Assembly: GCA_902795845.1 (NCBI GenBank)
Contig: CADBMU010000083.1
Coordinates: forward strand, 1-22,857
Reading direction: 5' to 3'
DNA: 22,857 nt
Source of the DNA: an uncultured Erysipelotrichaceae bacterium
Lineage (GTDB): Bacteria; Bacillota_I; Bacilli_A; RF39; UBA660
A model generated the notes under the pieces. That model was not told the DNA's origin. It searched no databases and saw only the letters and a program-made list of their open reading frames with translations. Positions 6,914-14,394 of the stretch are shown in pieces. Each line of letters starts with the position of its first letter. The first letter of the stretch is position 1. The position numbers were made by a program, and so were the translations under genes.

Positions 6914-6942
6914 ATAATATCATAGATTTTACATAGATACAA
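6914..6942 (-). promoter_or_regulatory. Leftward promoter of the antisense RNA
   Basis: Read on the minus strand: TTGTAT (6942-6937), 17-bp spacer, TATTAT (6919-6914). The start would fall near 6907, at GGTGAGAAGC. Confidence 0.6.
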
Positions 6943-6990
6943 TTTTTTTATTAAAAATAATTTTCAAAAATATATTTTTTATAAGAAATG

Positions 6991-7019
6991 ATGACAATTC
7001 AATAGAAATTTGATAAAAT
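6991..7019 (+). promoter_or_regulatory. Promoter of the suf operon
   Basis: ATGACA (6991-6996), 17-bp spacer, TAAAAT (7014-7019). Transcription would begin around 7026, at the GGGTGA ribosome site of sufC, leaving a leader of about ten bases. Confidence 0.55.
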
Positions 7020-7036
7020 ACACTTGGGTGATTTTT

Positions 7037-7756
7037 ATGTTAAATATTAAAAATTTATCTGTAGATACAGAAGATAAAAAAATATTAAATAATTTAAATT
7101 TAAATATAAATGATGGTGAAATCCATGCAATCATGGGTCCAAACGGAGTAGGTAAATCAACATTATGTAAAGTAATTCTTAATGATAAAAATTATAAAAA
7201 AAGTGGTACTATTATTTTGAATGATAAGGATATAACTAATGAAGAAACATATCAAATAGCAAAAGATGGTGTATTTTTACTTAATCAAAATCCAATTGAA
7301 CTTGAAGGAATTACCAATGCTGAAATGCTAAGAACAACTCTTAATGCTCAAGGGAAAAAATTAAATATATTTGAATTTAGTAAAAAAGCTAAAGAAATAT
7401 GTAATGAATTAAATATTCCAGAAAATTTTTTACATCGTGAAATAAACTTAGGAATGTCTGGTGGTGAAAAAAAGAAAAATGAATTAATTCACTTATGGAT
7501 GTTAGAACCAAGCTTTATAATATTAGATGAAATAGATTCTGGATTAGATGTTGATGCTCTTAAAGTAGTGTCTGAATCAATTATGAAATATTATGAAAAA
7601 TTTAAACCAAGTATTTTAATTATTACTCATCATAAAAAAATCTTAGAATATATAAAACCTGACTTTGTTCATATTTTAAAAGATGGAACAATTAAAAAAT
7701 CAGGTGATTATAGTCTTGCAAATTATGTAGAAGAGAATGGATTTAATAATATTTAG
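7037..7756 (+). CDS. sufC: SufC, ATPase of the SUF Fe-S assembly system
   Basis: 239 residues from ATG 7037; GGGTGA at 7026-7031 sets this start and the in-frame TTG at 7010 overlaps the promoter. An ABC-type ATPase with Walker A GPNGVGKS (34-41), signature MSGGE (140-144), Walker B FIILDE (Asp164, Glu165) and the H-loop ITHH. GEKKKNE after the signature and DEIDSGLDVDALK are typical of SufC rather than of transport ATPases. SufC drives conformational change in the SufB/SufD scaffold in the cytosol. First gene of sufC-sufD-like-sufS-sufU. Confidence 0.96.
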   Translation: MLNIKNLSVDTEDKKILNNLNLNINDGEIHAIMGPNGVGKSTLCKVILNDKNYKKSGTIILNDKDITNEETYQIAKDGVFLLNQNPIELEGITNAEMLRTTLNAQGKKLNIFEFSKKAKEICNELNIPENFLHREINLGMSGGEKKKNELIHLWMLEPSFIILDEIDSGLDVDALKVVSESIMKYYEKFKPSILIITHHKKILEYIKPDFVHILKDGTIKKSGDYSLANYVEENGFNNI

Positions 7757-7784
7757 GTTAATATTATTACGATAAAATAAATTT

Positions 7785-8453
7785 ATGAATATTATAAATA
7801 TAAATACCAATGATTTTGAAATAAATAATGAAAATTGCAAGATAATAATTAATAATGATGAAGTAAATTTAAGAATAAATGGTAATTCTACCATTTATGA
7901 TTTTAATGAATGCGATAATTTAAAATTAAAAATAGATGTTTTAGAAAATAGTAGTTTAAATTATTATATGTTTTCTAATAATAAATTTAAAAATAAAATT
8001 ATTGAGATAAATAATTATGAAAATTCTATTACTAATTTCAATTATTCCTTTATAAACAATGATAGCTGTAAACTTATAATAAATAATAATATTACTAAAA
8101 ATAATATAAAAAGTAATATAAGAGTAAGAGGAGTAGCCTTAGAAAATGCTACTGCTATTATTGATAGCAATGGAAGAGTAACAGAGAAAACTTTAAATAA
8201 TGAATTTAATGAAGATTTAAGAGGATTAAATTTAGAAAATGGATTTATTAAAATTAATCCAAATATGTTTATAGATTCTAATGATGTTATAGCAAATCAT
8301 AATTCTACTATTGGAAATATAAATAAAGATTATTTATTCTACTTAAATTCTAAAGGAATAGAAAATAATGCTGCTAAAAGACTTATTATTTCTGGTTTTT
8401 TAAAAAGCATTTTAAATAGTGATATGAATGAAATTATAGATAAAAATAATTAG
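7785..8453 (+). CDS. Short SufB/SufD-family scaffold protein
   Basis: 222 residues, about half the usual SufD or SufB length. The C-terminal part carries the family block DVIANHNSTIG..KDYLFYLNSKGI..NAAKRLIISGFL, and a middle part (NIRVRGVALENATA) fits the beta-helix core; the N-terminal part is Asn/Ile-rich and unlike described SufD N-domains. The family histidine is present (ANHNST). All cysteines (18, 43, 95) are in the N-terminal half, so a catalytic Cys equivalent to that of SufB is not evident. It would be the sole SufC partner encoded here. No clear Shine-Dalgarno precedes ATG 7785; TAAAAT lies at 7773-7778. A full SufB elsewhere in the genome cannot be excluded. Confidence 0.82.
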   Translation: MNIININTNDFEINNENCKIIINNDEVNLRINGNSTIYDFNECDNLKLKIDVLENSSLNYYMFSNNKFKNKIIEINNYENSITNFNYSFINNDSCKLIINNNITKNNIKSNIRVRGVALENATAIIDSNGRVTEKTLNNEFNEDLRGLNLENGFIKINPNMFIDSNDVIANHNSTIGNINKDYLFYLNSKGIENNAAKRLIISGFLKSILNSDMNEIIDKNN

Positions 8454-8464
8454 GAGGTGAATTT

Positions 8465-9661
8465 ATGCATAGAGAAGATTTTCCTATTCTCCAAACCAAT
8501 CTAATTTATTTAGATAGTGGTGCAACTAGTTTAAAACCTAAATGTGTTATTGATAAAATTACAGAATATTATAGAGACTATTCAGCAAATGCTCATAGAG
8601 GTGATTATGACTTATCTTTAAAAGTAGATTATGAATATGAAAGTGCTCGTGATGAAATTAAAGAATTTATAAATGCTAGATATAGAGAAGAAATTGTATT
8701 TACAAGTGGATCTACTGATTCGTTAAATATGATAGCTACGGGATTTTTTAGAAGATATCTTGAGGCTGATGATGAAATTGTAATTACTAAAAGTGAACAT
8801 GCATCAAATGTAATGCCTTGGTTTAGACTTGCTAAAGAAATAGGTTGTAAAATAGTTTATGTCCCACTTGATGAAAACTATTATGTTACAATGGATAATA
8901 TAAAAAAGGTAATAAATGAAAATACAAAAGTAATAGCGTTAGCTGAAATTACTAATGTAGTTGGTGATATAAGACCAATTAAAGAAATAACAAAACTAGC
9001 TCATGAAAATAATGCTTTTGTAGTTGTAGATGGTGCTCAAAGTGTACCACATTTAAAAACTGATGTTACAGATAGTGATGTAGATTTTCTAGCTTTTTCA
9101 GGCCATAAAATGTGTGGACCAACTGGTATTGGAGTCCTTTATGGTAAAAAAGAATTATTAGAAAAAGTGATACCGACAAATCTTGGTGGTGGAATGAATG
9201 AATCATTTGATGATGAAGATCATGTTTATTTAAAACAACTTCCTCATAGACTAGAAGCCGGAACACCAAATATAGCTGGAGCAATTGGACTTGGTGAAGC
9301 AGTAAGATACTTAAAGAAAATAGGACTAAACAATATCCATAAACACGAAGTTGAACTTCGAAAATATTTAGTAGATAATTTAATAACAATTCCTCATATC
9401 GATATAATAAATATAGAAAGTGATAGTGGAATAGTAGCATTTAATATAGATGGAATATTTTCCCAAGACGTTGCTTATTATTTAAATAAGTATCATATTT
9501 GTGTAAGAGCTGGAAATCATTGTGCTAAAGTTTTAAAAAGTGCTACAAATGTTAATAATACTTTGAGAGTAAGTTTATATTTTTATAATACAAAAGAAGA
9601 AATAGATTTATTAATAAAATTACTAAGTGATAAAAATAAAATATTAAGAGAGATGTTATAA
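8465..9661 (+). CDS. sufS: SufS group II cysteine desulfurase
   Basis: 398 residues, normal length. A PLP enzyme that takes sulfur from L-cysteine as an enzyme persulfide and hands it to SufU. It starts MHREDFPILQTNLIYLDSGA, with the PLP-binding Lys215 in FSGHKMCGPTG and the persulfide Cys353 in RAGNHCAKVL. Also visible are NAHRG, FTSGSTDSLN and LEAGTPNIAG. AGGAGGTGA (8452-8460) is a near-perfect ribosome site. It follows the SufD-like gene by 11 bp and precedes sufU by 2 bp. Confidence 0.97.
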   Translation: MHREDFPILQTNLIYLDSGATSLKPKCVIDKITEYYRDYSANAHRGDYDLSLKVDYEYESARDEIKEFINARYREEIVFTSGSTDSLNMIATGFFRRYLEADDEIVITKSEHASNVMPWFRLAKEIGCKIVYVPLDENYYVTMDNIKKVINENTKVIALAEITNVVGDIRPIKEITKLAHENNAFVVVDGAQSVPHLKTDVTDSDVDFLAFSGHKMCGPTGIGVLYGKKELLEKVIPTNLGGGMNESFDDEDHVYLKQLPHRLEAGTPNIAGAIGLGEAVRYLKKIGLNNIHKHEVELRKYLVDNLITIPHIDIINIESDSGIVAFNIDGIFSQDVAYYLNKYHICVRAGNHCAKVLKSATNVNNTLRVSLYFYNTKEEIDLLIKLLSDKNKILREML

Positions 9662-9663
9662 CA

Positions 9664-10095
9664 ATGGATGAAAATTTAAAGAGAGAAATTATTTTAGAAA
9701 ATTATCAAAATCCTATGAATAAAGAAAGTATAGATGATAAGAGGTATATTAAAGTAAATACTAATAATGAAAGCTGTATTGATAATTTAGATATTTATTT
9801 ATTAGTTGAAGATAATATGATAAAAGATATTAAATTCGATGGTGAAGCTTGTGCTATTTCAACTTCTTCAACTTCAATAATGATTCATAATTTAATTGGA
9901 AAAACAATCGCTGAAGCAATTAAATACATGGAAGAATTTGATAATATGGTAAACGAAAAAGATTATGATAAAGATTTACTTAATGAAGCAATAGTGTATG
10001 ATACAATATATAAACAAGCTAATCGTAAACATTGTGCACTGCTTCCTTATTTAGGAATCAAAAAAGCCTTAGAAAAAATTAATAAAAGTGTTTAA
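9664..10095 (+). CDS. sufU: SufU, zinc-dependent sulfurtransferase
   Basis: 143 residues, normal length. SufU receives persulfide sulfur from SufS through a zinc-bound site in Gram-positive bacteria. The four zinc ligands expected for SufU are present: Cys38 and Asp40 in SCID, Cys63 in GEACAIS and Cys124 in RKHCALLPY. Its short distance from sufS (2 bp) supports their partnership. Terminal gene of the suf operon; its TAA forms the loop of the terminator. Confidence 0.95.
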   Translation: MDENLKREIILENYQNPMNKESIDDKRYIKVNTNNESCIDNLDIYLLVEDNMIKDIKFDGEACAISTSSTSIMIHNLIGKTIAEAIKYMEEFDNMVNEKDYDKDLLNEAIVYDTIYKQANRKHCALLPYLGIKKALEKINKSV

Positions 10096-10105
10096 AACAC
10101 TTTTT
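10084..10105 (+). terminator. Terminator of the suf operon, with the sufU stop as its loop
   Basis: AAAAGTGTT (10084-10092) pairs with AACACTTTT (10096-10104); the three-base loop is TAA, the sufU stop codon. The T run is short (TTTTT then A). Confidence 0.75.
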
Positions 10106-10132
10106 ATTTGCTTAAAATAGGGGGTGATAAAA

Positions 10133-11377
10133 ATGAAAAAAATAATAGGTTATTTTAAAAAGAAAAAAGAATTAATAAAACCTGAAGATATTATAAAAAT
10201 TTTGTCTGAAGAAGAAATATTTAAAAAATTTTATGATTATGATAAAAATAAAGAAAGTTTTGGCAATCATGTAATCGATGATTATTTAAACCTAATGTAC
10301 AATCTTTTTGAAAATTCAGAACAAAAAACAAATGAAATTTATAAAAAAAGATTTAATTTATTAATGCAAAAGTATTCTTTACATATAAAAAAAGAACATG
10401 AAATAATTGGTGAAAAGCCTTTTGAAAGATTAAATGAAAAAATAAGATCGGCAATAACAAAGAATATTAATGTTTCAGATTCAAAATTTATAATAGCAAG
10501 GAAATTATATTTAAATAGCTGTCTTATTCTAAATTATGATATAGAATACTTATTTTATAATTCTGTTTTTAACATGGAAAAAATTGAAGATAAAATTAAT
10601 ATATTGAATTCTATTAAGTATAAAAAATTAAGAGATATTACAACTGAAGATCATAAAGTAATTTGTACAACTTGGTCAAAGATATATGCTAGATTATTAT
10701 GCGAGTATGGAATTATGGCAAGAGTTGTTGGAGACTATCATAAATATGTGGTATTTGATTGCGATGGAACTTTAATGATGGCAGATGCTACTCAATCAAC
10801 AAACAATAATGAATATAATATTTTTCTTAATGATTTAACGAGATTAAAACTTGACATGGCAACAAAAAGTTATAGATGTCTAGAAAAAAATAAAATAATC
10901 GATAAAATACTTGATACTGTAGATCAACAAATAGGATATGCATCTATAAATTTAGAAAAATTAGAAAAAGAATTTCTAGAATCATATAATACAGTAATTA
11001 ATTTTAAACAAGAAAAATCTTTATTGTTTAAAGATCTTATGGCAAAAATTTATGCAATTTTAAAAATGCTAAAAAGTACAGGAATGGAAAAAATGTTAGC
11101 AATTAAAATTTATCTAAAGTTATTATATAACTTTGAAAAAGAAGATAATCTTAATTCATTTTTAATCATAAGAGATGATGAACTAAAAGAAATTAATTTA
11201 TTAATTACATATAGATATAATGATAATTTTATATATTGTTTAATTGAAGAAAATAATATTATTTATTTATCTAGAGAAGAATTAAAGATGAAGCTAAATA
11301 ATAATTATTACTTAGTTAATAAGAATGAAAAAGATATACCTGGATTTGAAAAGACTAGAAAATTAAAAGTGTTCTAG
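10133..11377 (+). CDS. Transglutaminase-like (papain-fold) protein
   Basis: 414 residues from ATG 10133; GGGGTGAT at 10120-10127 marks the start, and an in-frame GTG at 10124 is part of that site. The centre has the Cys-His-Asp triad of the transglutaminase-like superfamily: Cys178 in ICTTWSKIYARLLC, His203 in GDYHKYVVFD and Asp218 in MMADAT, with GIMARVV between. Such domains act as thiol proteases, cross-linkers or binding modules. The flanking lysine-rich helical regions are not recognised. No signal peptide is seen; the lysine-rich start suggests the cytosol, which is unusual for this fold in Firmicutes. The 3' end overlaps the convergent ftsW-like gene by 4 bp. Confidence 0.78.
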   Translation: MKKIIGYFKKKKELIKPEDIIKILSEEEIFKKFYDYDKNKESFGNHVIDDYLNLMYNLFENSEQKTNEIYKKRFNLLMQKYSLHIKKEHEIIGEKPFERLNEKIRSAITKNINVSDSKFIIARKLYLNSCLILNYDIEYLFYNSVFNMEKIEDKINILNSIKYKKLRDITTEDHKVICTTWSKIYARLLCEYGIMARVVGDYHKYVVFDCDGTLMMADATQSTNNNEYNIFLNDLTRLKLDMATKSYRCLEKNKIIDKILDTVDQQIGYASINLEKLEKEFLESYNTVINFKQEKSLLFKDLMAKIYAILKMLKSTGMEKMLAIKIYLKLLYNFEKEDNLNSFLIIRDDELKEINLLITYRYNDNFIYCLIEENNIIYLSREELKMKLNNNYYLVNKNEKDIPGFEKTRKLKVF

Positions 11378-11383
11378 TCTTTT
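11349..11383. terminator. Bidirectional terminator shared by two convergent genes
   Basis: A perfect 12-bp stem AAAAGACTAGAA (11349-11360) / TTCTAGTCTTTT (11372-11383) with an 11-nt loop. The CTAG in the right arm carries both stop codons: TAG (11375-11377) for the plus gene and TAG read on the minus strand (11376-11374). T runs follow in both directions, longer on the plus side. Confidence 0.88.
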
Positions 11384-12471
11384 TTACTTATGTTTAAAAT
11401 TATTCCAATACTTGACATAGATACAAGAAGTGATGAACCACCATAGGATAAAAATGGTAAAGTAACTCCTGTTACAGGAATAAGTCCTACAACAACACAT
11501 AAATTTAAAATTGCTTGAATAATAATACCAAAAGCTAAACCAAAAGCTAAATATTTCTTAAATAAGTCAGTTTGTCTTAAAGCAATTTTAATACTTCTAT
11601 AAAAAATAATAAAAAATAAACTACAAACAATTAGAACACCTAATATTCCAAACTCTTCACTAATAATAGAAAAAATAAAATCAGTTTGTGGTTCAGGTAA
11701 GTAAAAGCTTTTTTGTCTACTATGTAAGAATCCTTGGCCTAAAAGGCCACCTGGTCCAATGGCATACAAACTTTGAATTATTTGGAAACCACTACCTAAC
11801 GGATCACTCCAAGGGTTTAAAAATGAAACAATTCTAGCCATTCGATATGGAGCAATTATTATTAACAAAACTATACCCAATATTCCAATTAAACCAATAT
11901 TTGTAAAAAATGATATTTTAACTCCTGAAGTAAAAATAATTACTATTAATGTTAAAGTTATAACCATTGCTGTACCAAAGTCAGGCTCTAACATAATTAG
12001 GGCAAAAAATATTCCAATTATAAGCAATATAGGGAATACTCCTTTTTTGATGTTTTTCATTAATTTATTATTATTTGAAAGATATTTAGAAACATATATA
12101 ATAAGACCAATTTTACTAAACTCACTAGGTTGAATGCCAAGTCCACCAATTCCAAACCAACTTCTTGAACCATTTCTAATTGTTCCTATACCCGGTATTA
12201 AAACTAAAAGTAATAAAATAAAACAACAAAATAATATTAAATTTGCTTTTTTCTTTAAGAAATTAATATCTAATTTAGAAAAAAACATTATTAAAAAAAT
12301 GCCTATTATAAAAAATACACTTTGTGATTTAACAAATTTAAATTGATCATGAAATTTATATTCAGCCCATACAAAACTAGCAGAATAAATCATTATTATT
12401 CCGAAGATTATTAAAGATAAGGTTGAAATTAATAAAATTAAATCTAACTTTTTCTTTTTCATAAGCATCAT
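11374..12471 (-). CDS. SEDS peptidoglycan polymerase, FtsW/RodA/SpoVE family
   Basis: Up to 365 residues with about ten membrane helices. SEDS glycosyltransferases polymerise lipid II together with a class B PBP. Signature blocks are QPSEFSKIGLIIY, LEPDFGTA, GGLLGQGFLHSRQK, LPEPQTDFIFSIISEEFG with the catalytic-type Asp264, and PVTGVTLPFLSYGGSSL. GFQIIQSLYAIGPGG and the SEEFG pattern lean toward FtsW/SpoVE rather than RodA. Three possible ATGs lie at 12471, 12468 and 12462; none has a strong ribosome site, and 12462 (MKKKKLDL) gives the most natural N-terminus. Last gene of a minus-strand group; it may serve the PBP encoded at 2749-4869. Confidence 0.93.
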   Translation of the reverse strand: MMLMKKKKLDLILLISTLSLIIFGIIMIYSASFVWAEYKFHDQFKFVKSQSVFFIIGIFLIMFFSKLDINFLKKKANLILFCCFILLLLVLIPGIGTIRNGSRSWFGIGGLGIQPSEFSKIGLIIYVSKYLSNNNKLMKNIKKGVFPILLIIGIFFALIMLEPDFGTAMVITLTLIVIIFTSGVKISFFTNIGLIGILGIVLLIIIAPYRMARIVSFLNPWSDPLGSGFQIIQSLYAIGPGGLLGQGFLHSRQKSFYLPEPQTDFIFSIISEEFGILGVLIVCSLFFIIFYRSIKIALRQTDLFKKYLAFGLAFGIIIQAILNLCVVVGLIPVTGVTLPFLSYGGSSLLVSMSSIGIILNISKKD

Positions 12472-12495
12472 CTAATAAAATAATATTTCATTAGA
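12471..12495 (-). other. Hairpin just before the ftsW-like start
   Basis: On the minus strand an 11-bp stem (one G-U) with a 3-nt loop ends at the first ATG of the SEDS gene. No T run follows, so it is not an obvious terminator; it may be an RNA stability or processing element, or limit use of the first ATG. Confidence 0.4.
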
Positions 12496-12514
12496 TTCAA
12501 TTTAATGATAATAA

Positions 12515-13453
12515 TTATTTTTTCTTAATTAAAGTCTTTATGTTAACAGATTGTAATCTTTCCATATCATTAATTCCATTTTTATATTTATAAGCACTTG
12601 ATTCAAAAAGCATTATCAAATTATCATTTTTATCAAGGCAAATCTCTTCCATCATTCTAGGAGTTTTGTATCTAATTGAATTACTATTACGATAATCATT
12701 ATTGTTTTCATCAAAGGTGCAAATCTCTAAAGTTGAATTATTTATTTTGCCATAAGATTCGCTAAACAAAATATATGTTACACCATCATAATCATAAAAA
12801 GTTACTCCTTGAACATAATTTGGTATTTGATATACTGTATAATTTTCAATATTTATTTTTCCTTCATCATTAATTTGATAACATTTTAAAATCCCATTAT
12901 TATCCTTAGAGTAATTTCCAACATACAAGTGGTTTTCAAATATAGTTAAGTAAGCTGCTGAAATTATTCCTTTGTGATTTATTAAATCATTGTTTTGGAC
13001 ATTAAGTTTTTTTGTTTGAGCCATAATATTATCATATTCAATTACATCCTGATATTTGTAAGAAGAAATTGTTCCATTAGTGTCACATATCCAAAATAGT
13101 TGATTTTTATCATCATATGTTATACCACCAACATGAGCTTTTGTATCAAGACAAATTGTTCTATAATTACCATCTGATAGTAATTGAAAAATGACAGAAT
13201 TATCTTTTTTCTTTCCATCATATGCCGTAATATAAATATCATTTTCTACAACACACAATCCTTGAGGAATATATGTACCAAGATAAGGTAGCGTTTGATT
13301 ATAACTGTCATAATCTTTAAAAAAATCAAAAAAATTAGTTATATTTTCTTTAAAATCATTATTTTCTTTTTGAAAAATGAAAGTATGAATACTTAAAGAA
13401 ATATATAAGTAATAAGTTAATAATCTTTTAAAGTTGTTATTATGTTTTTTCAC
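12515..13453 (-). CDS. Predicted extracytoplasmic beta-propeller protein, unknown function
   Basis: 312 residues from GTG 13453. A basic start and a short hydrophobic stretch (LLTYYLYISLSIHTFIF, about residues 11-27) could be a signal or anchor. The rest is beta-strand rich with repeated propeller-like units: IPQGLCVVENDIYITAYDG, VGGITYDDKNQLFWICDT, ISAAYLTIFENHLYVGNYS, VQGVTFYDYDGVTYILFSES, MEEICLDKNDNLIMLFES. The pattern recalls NHL/SMP-30/LVIVD-type propellers, but I cannot name a family or ligand. It lies between a metallophosphoesterase and an FtsW-like gene on the same strand with short gaps (15 and 43 bp), so a role at the cell envelope is plausible inference. Confidence 0.7.
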   Translation of the reverse strand: MKKHNNNFKRLLTYYLYISLSIHTFIFQKENNDFKENITNFFDFFKDYDSYNQTLPYLGTYIPQGLCVVENDIYITAYDGKKKDNSVIFQLLSDGNYRTICLDTKAHVGGITYDDKNQLFWICDTNGTISSYKYQDVIEYDNIMAQTKKLNVQNNDLINHKGIISAAYLTIFENHLYVGNYSKDNNGILKCYQINDEGKINIENYTVYQIPNYVQGVTFYDYDGVTYILFSESYGKINNSTLEICTFDENNNDYRNSNSIRYKTPRMMEEICLDKNDNLIMLFESSAYKYKNGINDMERLQSVNIKTLIKKK

Positions 13454-13468
13454 AATACCACTTCCATT

Positions 13469-14305
13469 TTATTTTTTCTTTTTTAAAACTAAATGATGTA
13501 TATCATTGTTATAAAGACTATCAAGTTTATTCATAAAAATATTTTCTTGAGGGAATTTTCTAAAACCTTTGCTTATAAATAAATTTGAACCATTGACATT
13601 TATTATTCCTCGACTTTTACTTGGAAAAAGAGTGAAATATGGTCCAAAAAGACCATATGCTTTAAACATCTTTTCTAAAAATAAAGGCGTACACCCATTA
13701 TGATTATGTCCACTTATAAATAAGTTAAAATTATTTAAAACTTCATTATTTTGTAGAGTTTGTTCATTAATATAATTTGGATTATGAGACAACATGATTT
13801 TAAATTCTGCTGCAGAATTAATTTTAATACCAGATTCCATAAATTCTTTTAAAAATAATTCATTTTTATTTTTAGTTTTTGGTAAGTATACATCTAAATT
13901 AGGTGAAAAACCTGCAAATTGAATGTTATCTAATAAAACACTTGTATTTATTAAAGGATAAACATTATCAAACTTTTCTAAATCGATAAACCATTTTAAA
14001 TTAAGTCCCTTTTTAACAGCTTGTAATTCATGATTACCGATTGATATAACAGTCGGAGCAACTTTACCAAATTCTTTTATCAGAGTATTTACATTAGAAA
14101 GTAAAACTTTATAAGTTTGAATTAAATCTCCTGGTATTAGAATATAATCTATTTTTAAATAACTCATTATAGATAGTAGTTTATTTAAATATTCAATATT
14201 ATCTTGAAATTTATCAATATGAATATCTGACAAAACTAGAATATTTAAATTTTCTTCTAAATTTGTTGATATTTGATCAAAATTTATTTTTATATTTGTC
14301 TTCAA
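13469..14305 (-). CDS. Calcineurin-like metallophosphoesterase
   Basis: 278 residues from TTG 14305. AAAGGTGA at 14318-14311 is spaced correctly for this TTG; the in-frame GTG at 14314 lies inside that site. The metallophosphoesterase motifs run in order: LSDIHIDKF (D-x-H), IPGDLIQT (GD), IGNHEL (GNHE), MLSHNP, and ISGHNHNG (GHxH). They bind a two-metal centre that hydrolyses phosphoesters. The arrangement resembles the YkuE/YaeI-like phosphoesterases, but no membrane anchor is seen and the substrate is unknown. First gene of the minus-strand group, divergent from the flavoprotein gene at 14395. Confidence 0.88.
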   Translation of the reverse strand: MKTNIKINFDQISTNLEENLNILVLSDIHIDKFQDNIEYLNKLLSIMSYLKIDYILIPGDLIQTYKVLLSNVNTLIKEFGKVAPTVISIGNHELQAVKKGLNLKWFIDLEKFDNVYPLINTSVLLDNIQFAGFSPNLDVYLPKTKNKNELFLKEFMESGIKINSAAEFKIMLSHNPNYINEQTLQNNEVLNNFNLFISGHNHNGCTPLFLEKMFKAYGLFGPYFTLFPSKSRGIINVNGSNLFISKGFRKFPQENIFMNKLDSLYNNDIHHLVLKKKK

Positions 14306-14367
14306 AAAAATCACCTTTTTAAATCCAAATTATTATAACATATTAACGTAAAAAAGGAATAAAAATA

Positions 14368-14376
14368 TGCTATAAT
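14368..14376 (+). promoter_or_regulatory. Extended -10 promoter of the flavoprotein operon
   Basis: TGCTATAAT (TGn directly before TATAAT at 14371-14376). No good -35 is seen, as is normal for extended -10 promoters. Confidence 0.6.
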
Positions 14377-14394
14377 TAATTAAGTGGAGGATAT

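Noticed and set aside
9066..9440. 124-codon minus-strand ORF inside sufS
   Set aside because: It lies fully within a well-conserved gene on the other strand, has a Leu/Tyr/His-rich antisense composition and no ribosome site; a shadow frame.
12134..12346. 70-codon plus-strand ORF inside the FtsW-like gene
   Set aside because: Antisense shadow of a clear SEDS protein with no supporting signals.
12471..12495. Terminator for the beta-propeller gene
   Set aside because: The hairpin has no T run after it in the minus direction, and the next gene starts at its edge.
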